A stretch of DNA of 64,000 nucleotides from Monodelphis domestica (GCF_027887165.1 NC_077230.1:264373943-264437942), one strand, 5' to 3'; positions 1-11,656 are shown, numbered from the stretch's first letter. Made by a program: numbers and translations. Notes: generated from the sequence alone by a model not told the origin.

Positions 1-539
1 TCTAATCTGAGTTCCAAGAACATATCAGATCTGAGAAACTTTCAGAAGATTATAGCACATTGACTGACAAAATTTATTACAGAATCATATCCTATAAATG
101 TTTTTATAACCCTGGGTAAGTAATTTTACTTCTTTAAATCTCAGTTTCCTCATTTGTAAATTGAAGGAATTGGTCTAAGTGACCTCAAAGGTACTTAGAG
201 GTTATTTAATACATTTTTGTTTTTTACTTGTTCTTTGGGCAATAACTTGGAAATTGGAGGTGAACCAAAGACAGGAATAATTTTGGCCAGTTCAGATATC
301 AAAAAATATTCTGCACTCCACTCTATCCACAACCTCCCCCAACTCAGGCATACAATTTATCTATCCGAGCAGATGTCAAATTTTCTCCATCCCACCACCA
401 AAATATCTCCACAATCTATGCCCTCATTTCTACCCCACCTTCCCCATTATAAAGAGCCTGGTTCACTGTCTTCAGTTAATGCAATTGGCTTCTAATGGAT
501 CTTCTATCTACCAGTTTCTCCCATCTCCAATCCATATTG
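1..539. other. No recognised element
   Basis: AT-rich sequence. The only frame of note (217-495) has no recognisable domain and is likely chance. Confidence 0.55.
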
Positions 540-811
540 AATATTTGCCTGAGTATTTTTTAGAACACAACTCTCCGATCATATCACTTCCTCTCCTTAA
601 ACATTGATTCCCCATTGCTTATAAAGTAAAAGCTCTTTAGTCTGACATTATACACCATCTCAATCTGACTCCAAACTATCTTTTCAGCTACTTTCCTTTA
701 ATGTATGTTATATTATAGCAAAACTAACTAATGATACACTCCCATTCTCACCCTGTCCTTTCCTTCCTGTACTTTTGCCTTTGCTCTTGCTAGTCCCTTT
801 TTTTATTGGCA
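540..811 (+). repeat. L2 copy, 5' part (split by SINE)
   Basis: The phrases 'gatcatatcacttcctctcc' and 'ttgcctttgctcttgctagt' follow the L2 3' region. The copy is interrupted by a SINE and resumes at about 1001. Confidence 0.8.
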
Positions 812-1000
812 GAATAGATAGACACGTGACTTGGATTCAGGAAGACCTGAGTTCAGATCCTTTTTTGGGCACTTACTAGCTTATTGACTCTAGGCAAAGT
901 CACTGACTCTTTCAGCCTCAGTTCCCACATTTGCAAGATGAATAGGATTTAATGGCTTCTAAGGTCCTTTCCAATTTAAATCTCTGATTCTATGAATGCC
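812..1000 (+). repeat. MIR/MAR-like SINE inserted in L2
   Basis: It reads 'acttggattcaggaagacct', then 'gcacttactagcttattgac', then 'gcctcagttcccacatttgc'. L2 text resumes on the far side, which shows the insertion order. Confidence 0.8.
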
Positions 1001-1315
1001 CTTCTCACTAATCTGTCTTTTCAAATTCTTCCCTTTCCTTTGAGGCTCAACTCAGGTGTCATCTTCCTTGTGAAGCCATCTCTCCTAACCCAGAAGTGAC
1101 CTCACACATTTATAATTTTTCGTAGCACTTTGTATGGAGATGTGACTGCCTTTGTTTTTAATATCTAATCTGTAAGACAGGTATATTTGGGTATATGTCT
1201 TATCTTTATCGCTAGATTATAAATTCCTTGAGGATAGAATTATGTCTGACTCCATTTTTTATAAGTAGGACTTAGCATAATATATCTTAAGAAAGCACTT
1301 ATTAAATGTTTAACT
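1001..1315 (+). repeat. L2 copy, 3' part (split by SINE)
   Basis: L2 continues with 'gaggctcaactcaggtgtca', then 'gcactttgtatggagatgtg', and ends 'gcacttattaaatgtttaac'. Confidence 0.85.
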
Positions 1316-1429
1316 GGACACCCTTTTGTACACATATCTCTTCTTACTTTTTCTTTGAACATTTTATATTGTCTGTTTTCCAAGAATTCCCCAATAGGTT
1401 CCAAGGAGTCTATGGTGTTTTGCAGGTTC

Positions 1430-1615
1430 TAAGGGTTTTACATATATTCTCTAGTTTAAGTCTCATGACAGCTGAATGATTATCCTTCATTTGATATATG
1501 AGGAAACTGAGTTCTTAGAAGTATAAATTGACTCAGCTAAGGTCAAACAGCTAGTAAATGGCAGAGGCAAGTCTCAACTCCAGGACTTCTGAGACAAAGT
1601 CCTGTACTATTTCCA
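1430..1615 (+). repeat. MAR1/MIR-like CORE-SINE
   Basis: It reads 'gatatatgaggaaactgagt', then 'aaggtcaaacagctagtaaa', then 'caactccaggacttctgaga'. It is diverged. Confidence 0.75.
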
Positions 1616-1684
1616 ATATAATATAATGCCTTTCATATCAGCCATGCTATCTTCTTGGTTATGGGGGAAGCAGTTTATTACATG

Positions 1685-2050
1685 GGTGTGAACTGTACAA
1701 AAGACTGGATTCTAAGAGATGATGAAAAGAAGTATTTCAGTCATGAGATACAGAAAGTGCAAAGCCTTAGAGTTCTGAAATGGAGAGTCATGTGAGGAAT
1801 AGCAAGTAAGCCAGTGTAGATGGATCATAGAGTAGGTGGAAGAGAGTAAAGTGCAACGTGACTAAAAAGGTAGGATGGAGACAGGTTGTGACAAGTTTTA
1901 AACAACAAAGGATTTGATATTTAATATTGGAAGTAATAAAGAAACACTTGAAGTTTATTGAGTAAATGGTCAGACTTTTGCTTTAATAAAATCACTTTGC
2001 TGATGAGTGGGGAGGGAGGGGTTGGAGTGGAGAAAGACTTGGGGCAGGGA
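1685..2050 (+). repeat. Ancient mammalian interspersed repeat
   Basis: The phrases 'gaggaatagcaagtaagcca', 'gtgacaagttttaaacaaca' and 'gggttggagtggagaaagac' belong to the recurrent family seen at 8.7, 20.5, 40.3 and 57.7-59.2 kb. Confidence 0.6.
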
Positions 2051-2950
2051 ATCTAATTACTCAGCTTGGTGTCCTTCCATGAAGCCTGAGAGGATGGGTC
2101 GAAGGCATTGTTTCTTAAACCCAGCTTTAGAAGGAAGGAAGAGAGAAAAGAGAATTTGAATGTCCCAAGCACTGTGATCCCAAAATCAAGACTTCTAGTC
2201 AGGGAATGAAGATAGCCTGGGAAGCAATATCTCAAGTGTAATATTAAAATTAATATCCAGTAACTCCCAAGTATTATATTTTATAAGATTTGTCCATAAT
2301 CACTTGAAGTAGAGGAAATAGAAAGACAAGAGTAAAACTGCATTAGCAGGAGAAAAGAGTGTGAGGGTAGGGTTATAGAAACTTTATCTCCAAAACTTAA
2401 GGATATAACATGAGGACAAAAGTAGGATTCTGGGAAATGGAGTCCTGGAGTACAATATTCTAATTAGAGCCAAGGTATGGAGAGATTCCCCATGGAAACT
2501 CATGCCAGACGCAGATATCTGTATGACTTGAAGCCTCAGGTTTAAGGATTCCCAAGTTTGAGAGTCCCCAGTTTGGAACCTTCTAGAGAGAGAGATTTCC
2601 TTATTCAATGCTCCTCTTGGAAAAAGAAGACGATCATATAGGTTTATTCCTATGCAATCTTTCTTGGAGAGCAAAGTTATTAAATTACTTAGTGTAGATT
2701 CAATGGTAGAGGTATTAGTCAGCAACCTCAAACATATGTTTATCTACTGAGGCCAGTTTAAACCACAAGATAGTGCTACATGTCTTGGGGATAGAGGAAA
2801 TGTAGAAAAGGGACCCACCAAAATACCAAAGGTTTGCTCTGATAGCACCCTCAAATCCAGCTACCTTTTAAAAAGAGCAAATGGACTATTTGAGCATATT
2901 ATGTGGTTCTATATGTTTATTGGCTTTTGAAACTCTCTCGCTGGCTGCTA
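2051..2950. other. No recognised element
   Basis: Moderate GC. A 115-codon open frame on the - strand (2384-2731) has no recognisable domain. Confidence 0.5.
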
Positions 2951-4340
2951 CTTGTGGCTTCTGCTTGGTTCTAAAACTTCTCCACTTGATCCAGGAGCTC
3001 AGCATTATTTAGAAATTCTTCCTCTGGATTCAAGGGCCTTGGCTCAGGAGTGCTTCTGCCTGTTTAAGAAATCCTTTATTACATACACCATTGCCACAGG
3101 CCAGGTCCAGCCTCACTTGCGACTCCAGGGTTTCCCAATAGGTGGCGAAGGATCAGTCAAAAAAATAACAAACAGAAGACAGCTTAATCATTAAGGCCAT
3201 GGGACTGCTTTGCATCTGATAGCTGCTCTACCATCCCCATGCCCAGCGTTTATTCTTATACCCATTTTCTTGGCATACAGATACATTACATAACACACAT
3301 GTTCAAAGAGAGATAATTGAAAAAGTGATACATTAACTTTTAACAAATCACTTGATTAACATTCTATATTCTTATATTGTGATTACAGACAGCATACAAG
3401 ATAAATGATTTCATCACAGGTGGCTTAATTTTCTCATTACCCTGTGAGAAGTTTTAAACTTACAAATAATCAAGGAAAATTACTTATTGCTTTTAATAAA
3501 ATGGAATAATTAATCAACAGTTCTTAAAAGACAATTCAACAATCATATCATTGAGGTTGAGGGGTACTGGGAACACAATTCAAATTTAGCCTGATCATTT
3601 TTCAAGGTTTTTACTAGGGAGTTTCTAAGTTACTGATTTGTGTAATCGAGTCACTGAAGCATATTGAAGCTTGATGTACTTATTGTATGGGCCTCTGATT
3701 TGTGTGCTGGCTTCATGAGAACAGGTTTCTGTGAGTGGGGTAGTTTTGGGCTTGGCTTGTAACTGTAGTTTTGCTGGAAATTATGTACCTAAGTAAAAAT
3801 TTAACCCATGATAGTCTTTTGGTATTGGGTTTGAGGGTCTGATCTTTTGGTGATGTTTTGGAGAATTAAGATACAGGTATTTTGCTTTTGCATTATTCCT
3901 TCTGAGACTAGGGGGAATAATAATCATGTCAATTCCATAGGTAAGGGACATTGATAAGAGAGGTCATGCAAGGGGGACTGAGTGGGCAATCACATCTTGC
4001 CAAGGGTTACTCTGTGGCCTCCTTAGCTACCATGTGTGATTCTGTTAAGGCGTCGTGGCCTGATGGCTCCCAGCACTCCATCACTGCAGCTCCACTGCTA
4101 ACAGTTCACATTCCTGCGGCATCCTTCATGAACTGCCTGTCCATTCACTATCACCTTTGGGACCATGGAGCTCCCCCTTTTCTGGGCCTTGGGGTTTGAT
4201 GAGGCATATGGGCTTTTATCCAAAACATTGAAATATGTTCTCATTTTCTCCTTAACTAGCTCAGCTACAATCTAACTTTCCAACTATGTTTGGTCACCAG
4301 CTTTTAAAGACCAAGGCCAAGGCTAGCTCAAGTCAATCTT
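2951..4340 (-). repeat. Possible LTR-element fossil
   Basis: The - strand around 3330-3080 has a TATAAG box and AATAAA-like signals followed by a GC-richer block, as in an LTR. Sequence up to 4340 has no gene I recognise. This is a weak call on layout alone; it would be an old, broken fossil. Confidence 0.3.
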
Positions 4341-4481
4341 GGTACATGTGTCCCTCAATCATCTTCAAAGAATATGTGGTAGTAAAGGAGCAGCAAGTAA
4401 GTGCTCAAAGCAAGGTGAGTTTCACATGTCATCAAGGAAATATTATCAAAACCAAATAAAGGAGTCAAAAGGAATTAACAA

Positions 4482-4541
4482 GGGGAAGCTAGGTGGCTCA
4501 GTGGATTGAGTGCCAGGCCCAGGGATGGAAAGCCTTATCTG
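4482..4541 (+). repeat. SINE head fragment
   Basis: The first about 60 bp of the marsupial SINE ('gctaggtggctcagtggatt') are present and then the match stops. It is a 3'-truncated or broken copy. Confidence 0.75.
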
Positions 4542-4639
4542 GAAATTCAGGCAACATTTCACATATGTAGCATTCTACCACCTTTATATTTTTTAAATGA
4601 ATAGAAATCTATTATTTCTCTTTTACCTTGTGTCCCACT

Positions 4640-5200
4640 GGGGAAAAGAAAAAAGAAAAAAATTCTTAGCAAATGCTTGTAGTCAAGCAAAACAAATTTT
4701 TCTCAATGGGTATATAAAAATTTTTTTTCTCATTTCCCCCCTAAACCCATGACATCTGTCATAGATAGTATGTTTCATCATCGGTTCTCTGGAGTCATAA
4801 ATGGTCATTGCATTGATTATAACTCTTGTGGCTTTCAAAGTTATTTGCCTTTACAATGTTGCTGCCACTATATAAACTGTTCTTCTAGTTCTGCTTTTTC
4901 ACTTTTTATCACTTTATAAAATTGTTCATTTTTTGTAACACTGATGTTATAGTATAAATTTTTCTTCTATTTTTGCTTACTTCACTCTGTATCAATTCAT
5001 ACAGACCTTTCCATGTCTTTTTGAAATCATCTCTTTCCTCATTCCATACAGGTCAAAAGCATTCCATCACATTCCTGTACCACAATCTGTTCAGTATTTC
5101 CCAACTGATGGGCATCCCCTTAGTTTCCACTGCAAAAAAGAGCTGCTATAAATATATTTTGCACATAAGGGCAAAAAAAAAAAAGATTTCTTTTCAACAG
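4640..5200 (-). repeat. L1 3' fragment (antisense)
   Basis: Antisense to the L1 ORF2 end and 3' UTR: 'gttctgctttttcacttttt', then 'aactgatgggcatcccctta', then 'agagctgctataaatatatt'. Confidence 0.85.
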
Positions 5201-5339
5201 ATCTCTAGAGATAACAGCAGCATAAAATCATTCTTCCCCTTGTGCAGAATTAAAAATGGAAAATGGACTTTCTTCTGCAATCATTTCATTCTTATTGCCT
5301 AAGGGATATAATCCATTAATCTAAAGTTTTGGCATTCAG

Positions 5340-5605
5340 AAGCAAGGAAACAAACATTTAGTAAGCACTCACTTTGTGCCAAGCCCTATTCTAAGCACTT
5401 AAAAAATATTGTCCTCACAACTCTGAGAGGTAGGTACTATTATTCTTATTATTTTTATTTTGCAGTTGAGAAGACTGAAGCCAATAGAGGTTAAGTGATT
5501 TATCCCACAACTACTAATTATATAAGGCAGAATTTAACTTCAAATCTTCCTGACTCCAGGTCCAATATTCTATCCACTGAGTCACTCACTATAGCTATCT
5601 AAGGA
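5340..5605 (+). repeat. MAR1/MIR-like CORE-SINE
   Basis: It reads 'gtgccaagccctattctaag', then 'cctcacaactctgagaggta', then 'tgactccaggtccaatattc', ending 'ccactgagtcac'. It is nearly full length in the MAR1 order. Confidence 0.85.
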
Positions 5606-6387
5606 AAAGAAACATCACTGCCACCACTACTAAAAAGCCATTTTATATATGTGTGTGTGTGTATACACATAATTGTGAACAATATTAGATCAAATATAAG
5701 TTACATTCCCTCCCCTTACTCCCCCCCCCCAAATTAGTTTGTATAAAATCTGGCATAGACTATCTTACGACATTACATTAAACTTTTTCATATTTTTTAT
5801 ACCTTACAAAGTAAAGGATGGTTCATGAAACACTAGAAAAAGAAGCTGATGATCACAGAGACAAATTCTCTCCATCCTATGGTTCTACCTCCATTCTCTT
5901 GCTTACTCCTCTTCCCTCCCTTCCCCCTTCCTCCTGCTTTTCCTCTACCTCTCCCTCCCTTTTTCTCTCCCTTATGCCCACCTCTTTCTTCCCCCCAGGC
6001 ACAAGTAAAATCAAAACAAAGGCAGGGAAAGATAGAATTTTTCTCCAGTGCAAGACAAACTTTTATTAATAGTATCACATGAACTGTTGGTAATCATGCT
6101 GGCCTTCTCAGCCAAAAAACCAGGGCCCTGAATATGATCAATTTTTAGTTATATAGCTATATCGAAAACTAATAAATTGAGTCAACGATCTCTCATTGTG
6201 AGTGTGCCATGAGGGAAGGCAAACGGGGTTTTTTAAACTTAGATGTGTTTTCCTTCTGATTGGTCTGACAGTCATGGGCCTCCCCTGGCAAACACCGAGG
6301 AAAAGCAACTGCCTGACTACAGTGGTTGAGGGGACATGACAGAGGAGAGACTCTAAAGGAACACTCTAATGAAAATACTAACAACAT
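5606..6387. other. No recognised element; short simple repeats
   Basis: A TG repeat (5649-5664) and a C-rich pyrimidine stretch (5880-6000) are present. Frames across the pyrimidine stretch are low-complexity and unlikely to be genes. Confidence 0.55.
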
Positions 6388-6551
6388 AGCAATGGGTTCG
6401 AATCAAGAATACATGTGATACCCAGTGGAATCACTAGTCAGCTATGGGGGTTGGGGGGGGGGGAGGAAAAGAAAATGATCTTTGTCTTTAATGAATAATG
6501 CTTGGAAATGATAAAATAAAATATTATAAAATTAAAAAAAAAAAAGAGTGA
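6388..6551 (+). repeat. L1 3'-UTR end with poly(A)
   Basis: It reads 'gaatcaagaatacatgtgat', then a G-run, then 'taatgaataatgcttggaaa' and a terminal A-run (6533-6545). It resembles the 3' end of the 42-kb L1 ('cccagtgggattgcttgcca' there, 'cccagtggaatcactagtca' here). Confidence 0.7.
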
Positions 6552-7033
6552 CCTCAGCTCCACCCTCTTACTTCTTCATGGGATTAATCCTGGGATTCTT
6601 CTGCTGTTGGGTAAAGTAGGTTGGCTTCCAGGTGTGAATGATCATGTTACACCCTTCTCTAACAATTAAGCAATGTTAATGGCTTTATGAGAATCAGCTG
6701 CCTGAAGTGATCTTGGCTAGAAAAACAAAATTATCCCAATCAGGTTCTCCCTCCTCTCCCTTCCAACCCAATCTTCCTGAATTTTGACTAGGAGATAGAA
6801 GAATAAGGGGGAAGAGTCTAGCTCTAGGTGGTTCTCTTATTTATCTGTGAATAGAGACAAGGCTCTCACTTAAACCGGTTAGTTAGCAAGTGCTTTGGGA
6901 GGAGGGTGTGGTTAGGACTAGTTGTATTATTCTACAGAATACGCTAAATAAAGTATGGTAGGGCCTCCTATCTGCTAAGGATATGATCCAAGACTTACCC
7001 AGGATGCCTGAAACCAGTTATAAGCAGCACACA
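6552..7033. other. No recognised element
   Basis: Ordinary sequence between an L1 tail and a microsatellite. I see nothing in it. Confidence 0.5.
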
Positions 7034-7231
7034 CCTTCCTTCCTTCCTTCCTTCCTTCCTTCCTTCCTTCCTTCCTTCCTTCCTTCCTTCCTTCCTTCCT
7101 TCCTTCCTTCCTTCCTTCCTTCCTTCCTTCCTTCCTTCCTTCCTTCCTTCCTTCCTTCCTTCCTTCCTTCCTTCCTTCCTTCCTTCCTTCCTTCCTTCCT
7201 TCCTTCCTTTCTTTCTTTCTTTCTTTCTTTC
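7034..7231. repeat. (CCTT)n/(CTTT)n microsatellite
   Basis: About 44 uninterrupted CCTT units (to about 7209) change to about five CTTT units. All-pyrimidine on the + strand. It creates long false open frames on both strands (Pro-Ser-Phe-Leu or Lys-Glu-Gly-Arg repeats). Confidence 0.98.
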
Positions 7232-7360
7232 CTCTTGCCCCTGAGCTAGGCCTCCCCCACCCCCTCCCCCCACAAAAAGTGAAAGTGGAACAGAAGGGAT
7301 CAAGTTGGGGCAGACTCCTTGTGCTTCTGATTGACCAAAGATAATTGAAACCATGGGGAT

Positions 7361-7373
7361 GGGGGGGGGGGGG
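7361..7373 (+). repeat. G13 homopolymer
   Basis: Thirteen Gs follow GGGGAT. This is a likely place for length error or instability. Confidence 0.95.
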
Positions 7374-7599
7374 TATTAAACTGTGGTTTAAGGTACTTCT
7401 AAGGCTAGGGGACACAAATACAACTATTTTGTTTTTCATGCATTATTAATTACTACAAAACACTAGCTAAATGGCTCCCAAACTGGGTATTCCAATTTAA
7501 ATAAACTTCTTCCTACCTCATCTAGAATTTATAACTGAAGATAATCAACATTTGATACCAGTAACATAAAGGTCATATAGCCAACACATATATAATGGA

Positions 7600-7678
7600 A
7601 AATTTTTGTTGCTGTTTAGTAATGCTCAACTCTTTGTGACCCTATTTGGAATTTTTTTGGTTAAGATACTGAAGTGGT
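7600..7678 (+). repeat. MAR1-type SINE, 5' part (split by younger SINE)
   Basis: It reads 'caactctttgtgaccctatt' then 'aagatactgaagtgg', the 5' half of a MAR1-type SINE. It continues after the insertion. Confidence 0.85.
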
Positions 7679-7884
7679 GGGGCAGCTGGGTTGCTCAGTG
7701 GATTGAGAGCCAGGCCTAGAGACAGGAGGTCCTAGGTTCAAATGTGACCTCAGACACTTCCCATCTGTGTGACCCTGGGCAAGTCACTTAACCCCCATTG
7801 CCTAGCCCTTAACACTCTTCTGCCTTGGAGCCAATACACAGTATTGACTCTAAGGTGGAAGGTAAGGGTTTAAAAAAAAAAAAA
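7679..7884 (+). repeat. Full-length marsupial tRNA-derived SINE, young insertion
   Basis: It is complete, from 'ggggcagctgggttgctcag' to 'ggtaagggttt' plus an A-run. It is flanked by an exact 11-bp target-site duplication TACTGAAGTGG (7667-7677 and 7887-7897). It inserted into an older MAR1-type SINE. Confidence 0.95.
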
Positions 7885-7897
7885 GTTACTGAAGTGG

Positions 7898-8045
7898 CTT
7901 ACCATCCCTCTGAAGCTCATTTTATAGATGAGGAAACTGAGGCAAAAAGGGTTAAGTGACTTGTCCAGGGTCACACAGCTAATGTCTGAGGCTGGATTTG
8001 AATTAAGGTCTGGTGGTCTGTCCACTGTGCCACTGAGTTGTTCTA
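7898..8045 (+). repeat. MAR1-type SINE, 3' part (split by younger SINE)
   Basis: It reads 'gatgaggaaactgaggcaaa', then 'tgtccagggtcacacagcta', then 'ccactgtgccactgagttg'. It continues the piece at 7600-7678. Confidence 0.88.
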
Positions 8046-8187
8046 TGATAGGAAATGCCTGATAGATTCTGAATAGGTGACAACTGTACATCAAGCTCCT
8101 GACCATAATATTCGTTTTACTGTTCAGAGTATACAGGAGTATCAGGATGCTTTCTTGCTACTTGTAATTAGAAGTAGGCTATGCTTG

Positions 8188-8203
8188 TTAATTGATCAAT
8201 TAA
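8188..8203. repeat. Perfect 16-bp palindrome
   Basis: TTAATTGATCAATTAA reads the same on both strands and is followed by a near-repeat. It may be chance in AT-rich DNA. Confidence 0.8.
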
Positions 8204-8639
8204 TGGTTGATTAATTGATAAATGACAAGAGACAGGAAAAAGAATGGCTGGTGAAATGAATTATTTTAGTATTATTTGCTGATACAAATCAGAGCAACAA
8301 TTGGGGCAAAGGTAAACATTTTTTACAAGTTAGGGGAGAAAAGGCATATTTACTATTTACAAAGTATCAACTAAGAAAATGGGAAATAAGCAAAAGAAAA
8401 GACATGAAGCTTTTCTTACAAAAGTGTAACTGATAGAAAAGTTGACATCATGGAGAAAATGAAGCAGCCCTAAAAGGGCCTCAGCCAATAAACACTCCCT
8501 CTACTTGCCAAGGGGAGAGAGAGCTGACTGAGAGGGCAGCACTGGTTCAGAAACAAATTTGCCAAACCATATGGAGAGGACTGATGAACGATCACAAGCA
8601 GTGTTGTCCCAGGTAACATTAAGAATCAGTTAAAGGGCA

Positions 8640-8805
8640 AACAGGCCTGCAGAGCTTGGCAGGAGACCTGGTTCAGTCAGATCATTCTCAGTGTTTGGGG
8701 AGAAGAAAACTGCCAGGTCACCCATCATAGAGGAAGTGACATTTGAGCTGAGCTTTGAAGAAAACCAGGGGCTTTAAGGCTGAGCTGAGGAAATACATTC
8801 CATAT
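8640..8805 (+). repeat. Ancient interspersed repeat fragment
   Basis: 'gacatttgagctgagctttg' and nearby text match the recurrent ancient family. Confidence 0.55.
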
Positions 8806-8867
8806 TATTAAATTAGGTTATATATGTTATGTTAGGTTATATATATAAAGTATATATTTTATCCATG

Positions 8868-8940
8868 TAATATTATATAAAGCATCTTGAAAACCTTAAA
8901 GGGCTCTAGAAATTATAGCTACCATTGTTTTTGTTGTTAA
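8868..8940 (+). repeat. MAR1/MIR-like SINE 3' end
   Basis: 'aaaaccttaaagggctctag' and 'attatagctaccattgtttt' fit the 3' end of the MAR1-like group. Confidence 0.55.
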
Positions 8941-9049
8941 TTTGTGAATCAATAATATACTTCATAAAAACAGGAGAAGGGAATAGATGGGTTTTCATAG
9001 ATAATTGTTGGGTTTTTTTCCCAAGCAGGTCACATTGTCACATATTAGA

Positions 9050-9235
9050 AGCATACATGGTACAATAGAAAGAACATGATCTCTGGAGCCAAATCCTATC
9101 TAATGTTCAAAAGTTTCTTACCTCCCTGGGACTCATCTTCTGTACTGGTAAATTAGAGAAGTTGGACTAGTTGGATCCTTCGAGTCGTTTCGATATCTAA
9201 AAACCATGACTTAGTGATCCTAGGACACACTTGGT
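9050..9235 (+). repeat. MIR/MAR-like SINE
   Basis: It reads 'acaatagaaagaacatgatc', then 'cctgggactcatcttctgta', then 'gtcgtttcgatatctaaaaa'. Diverged. Confidence 0.7.
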
Positions 9236-9699
9236 TAAGAAAAGTAGAGACTATGAGATCCCACTGTTTTTTTTTTTTAATTAGGACATTTCAATGCTCA
9301 TAAAGCCTGAAAGAATCTCTTTAATGAGGAATCTCCCACACACATATTAAGATAATATAAAATTTCATTTGAGATAACAAACCACAACATAACCTTATTC
9401 AATAATTTATCACATAGCCCTTGGTGTTTGGCATTGTCATGATATCCTATTCAGCTAGATCAGGGACTCAACCAAGGTCCCCAAACTTGTTTTGAAATTA
9501 TTTTGATATTATTTTGATATTTGATATAATTGATTTCCTCTATAATTCTTTGTATTTTATACATTAATAAAAAACTTTATTCTGAGAATGGGATCTAAAG
9601 TTTTTACTAGACTGCAAAACAGGTTCATTAGAATAATTATACTGTATGCTATATAAATGCTGTACTAAACAAACTGTGCTACCACATAAATCTAAGCTA

Positions 9700-10100
9700 A
9701 TAATAATAATAACAATAATACCTGTCATTTATATACAGCTTTAGGGTTTGCAAAGGCATGTTATTTATCTCTAGCATTTGCAAAGGACTTTAAAAGTTTA
9801 TAAAACTTTTTTTACAAATAATACTTTTTATAAATTACAAACAATATTTTCATTTTACAGATTGTACATTGTACAATATGTACAGAACTCTGTACATATT
9901 AACTTACTTGATCCTCACAACAACTCTGCAAGTTTGTGCAATTATTATCCCAATTTCACAGATGATGAGACTGAGGTAAATAAAGCAAAATTAAGTGAGT
10001 AAAACCAGTAACAGTGCTGGCAATTGTCTGAGGTAGGATTTGAACTCAGGTTTCCCTGAATACAGATCTAGCACTGTATCTAGAATACTACCTGACTTAT
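9700..10100 (+). repeat. MAR1-type CORE-SINE copy, possibly with internal duplication
   Basis: It reads 'cctgtcatttatatacagct', then 'gatcctcacaacaactctgc', then 'ggatttgaactcaggtttcc'. The 5' phrase 'gcaaaggc' / 'gcaaagga' recurs at about 9750 and 9780. Confidence 0.75.
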
Positions 10101-10329
10101 TTTTGATGTTCTACTCTTCCTCTTCATTATTTATTATTATTACTATTGTTATACTTCTTAGATGAATTTGAACCCAGTTTCTGATGCCAGATCCAATGCA
10201 TTTTCCACTATACTGTGCTCCTTGTATCTGAATGACTTTGTATTAACTGAAACTACTAGATCTCTTTGAGATCCAGTCTCATCCAAAAGGGAATAATTGA
10301 GCCTTCCATATCAAAAAACAAAGTGGATG

Positions 10330-10934
10330 AAAAACATATTCCCTAGATTGGTTTAATTCTCATCTCTATGCTAATGATTCACAGCTATCTACATTTCTAG
10401 CTTTAGTGTCTTTCCTAAGTTCTCCCTGTATATTACTAATTGCCTGCTAGACACCAGACACTTTGCACTGAATGTCTTATAGACATCTCAAACTCAATAT
10501 GTTATAAACTGAAACTTTTTTTATCTTTCCCCTTCCAAACACACTCTTCTTTCAAACTTCTCCATTATTGTCACTGGTATCAACATTCTCCCATAGGTTT
10601 TGGTTCCCAATCTTTATGTCTTTCTAACTCCTCACTCACTCTCCTTACATATACAAATCAGTTGCCAAACTTTGTAATTTCTAGAACCCCCTCTTTCTCC
10701 TGTGTTCCCTTATTTCTACTCATATCGTCATCATGCTGGTCCAGGCCCAGTTCTTATTTCCTGTACTATAGCAATAACTTGCTCATGGACCCCATGTATT
10801 CAATCAGATGCTAAATCATGTCTTCTCCACCTCTATAATATTTTTCCTATATTTTGTTCTACCTATTCATACAGCTCAAGCCTTCATCATCTCTCCTCTC
10901 CTAGGGACTATTGCAATAGCTTCTTCTTTTCTCT
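10330..10934 (+). repeat. L2 copy, 5' part (split by L1)
   Basis: It reads 'tgattcacagctatctacat', then 'agacatctcaaactcaatat', then 'gggactattgcaatagcttc'. The same order occurs in the L2 copies at 24.4 and 25.6 kb. Confidence 0.8.
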
Positions 10935-11310
10935 GGGCCATATGTATTGTCATGCAAAACACAAAATATTGGTCATCATTGTAAGAGCACTATTGTACAA
11001 ATCCAAAACCCCCAAATAAAACTATAAATACACTGATGTGAAAGATTGTATGCTTTGATCCATATCCATCTAACTCCTTGGCTCTTTCTCTGAGGATCAA
11101 TGGTATTCCCCACCATAAGTCTTTCAGGATTGTTCCAGATCATTGCTTTGCTGAGAGTAGCCAAGTTTTCACATTTGATCATCATACAATATTGCTGTTA
11201 CTGTTTACAATGTTCACCTTGTTCTACCTATTTTGCTCAGCATCAGTTCAGGCAGTTCTATTCAGCTTTTTTTCTGAAATGATTTTCCTTTTCATTTCTT
11301 ATAGCACAAT
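10935..11310 (-). repeat. L1 3' fragment (antisense) inserted in L2
   Basis: Antisense to the marsupial L1 3' UTR and ORF2 end: 'tgtcatgcaaaacacaaaat', then 'caggattgttccagatcatt', then 'cttatagcacaata'. L2 text lies on both sides. Confidence 0.85.
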
Positions 11311-11470
11311 AGCTGCTTCCCTCAAGTCTCTATCCTCTCCAATCTATCCTCCATATAACTACCAGTGATTTTTCATAGACTGTGTCACTCCCCTGTTCAA
11401 TAAATTCTAGTGGCTTCCTATTAACTCTAGGATTATATATTATTTAATCTTCATCTGATTCTCTTAAAAT
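11311..11470 (+). repeat. L2 copy, 3' part (split by L1)
   Basis: L2 resumes with 'ctcaagtctctatcctctcc', then 'tgtcactcccctgttcaata', then 'tagtggcttcctattaactc'. Confidence 0.85.
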
Positions 11471-11564
11471 GTCTATTTGGTATAAGTTGGATGATACCTA
11501 CAATTATTGGTATAATTGGATGTGATAGGAGAGGTCCACATGTGATAAGCTTTGGAATAGGGAT

Positions 11565-11656
11565 ATATGTTTATATTTATATATATTATATATGTATAAT
11601 TTTAATAGGTTTACATATATATAAATATATGGAGAGAGAGAGAGTCAGAGAGAGAT
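11565..11656. repeat. AT-rich and AG simple repeats
   Basis: A TATA-rich stretch is followed by a GAGA run near 11632-11643. Low complexity. Confidence 0.8.

Noticed and set aside
5818-6082. Overlapping open frames on both strands
   Set aside because: They lie over a pyrimidine-rich stretch and are low complexity.
6975-7439. Long open frames with Lys-Glu-Gly-Arg or Pro-Ser-Phe-Leu repeats
   Set aside because: They are produced by the CCTT/AAGG microsatellite read in different frames. The unit has no stop in these frames, and there is no domain outside the array.
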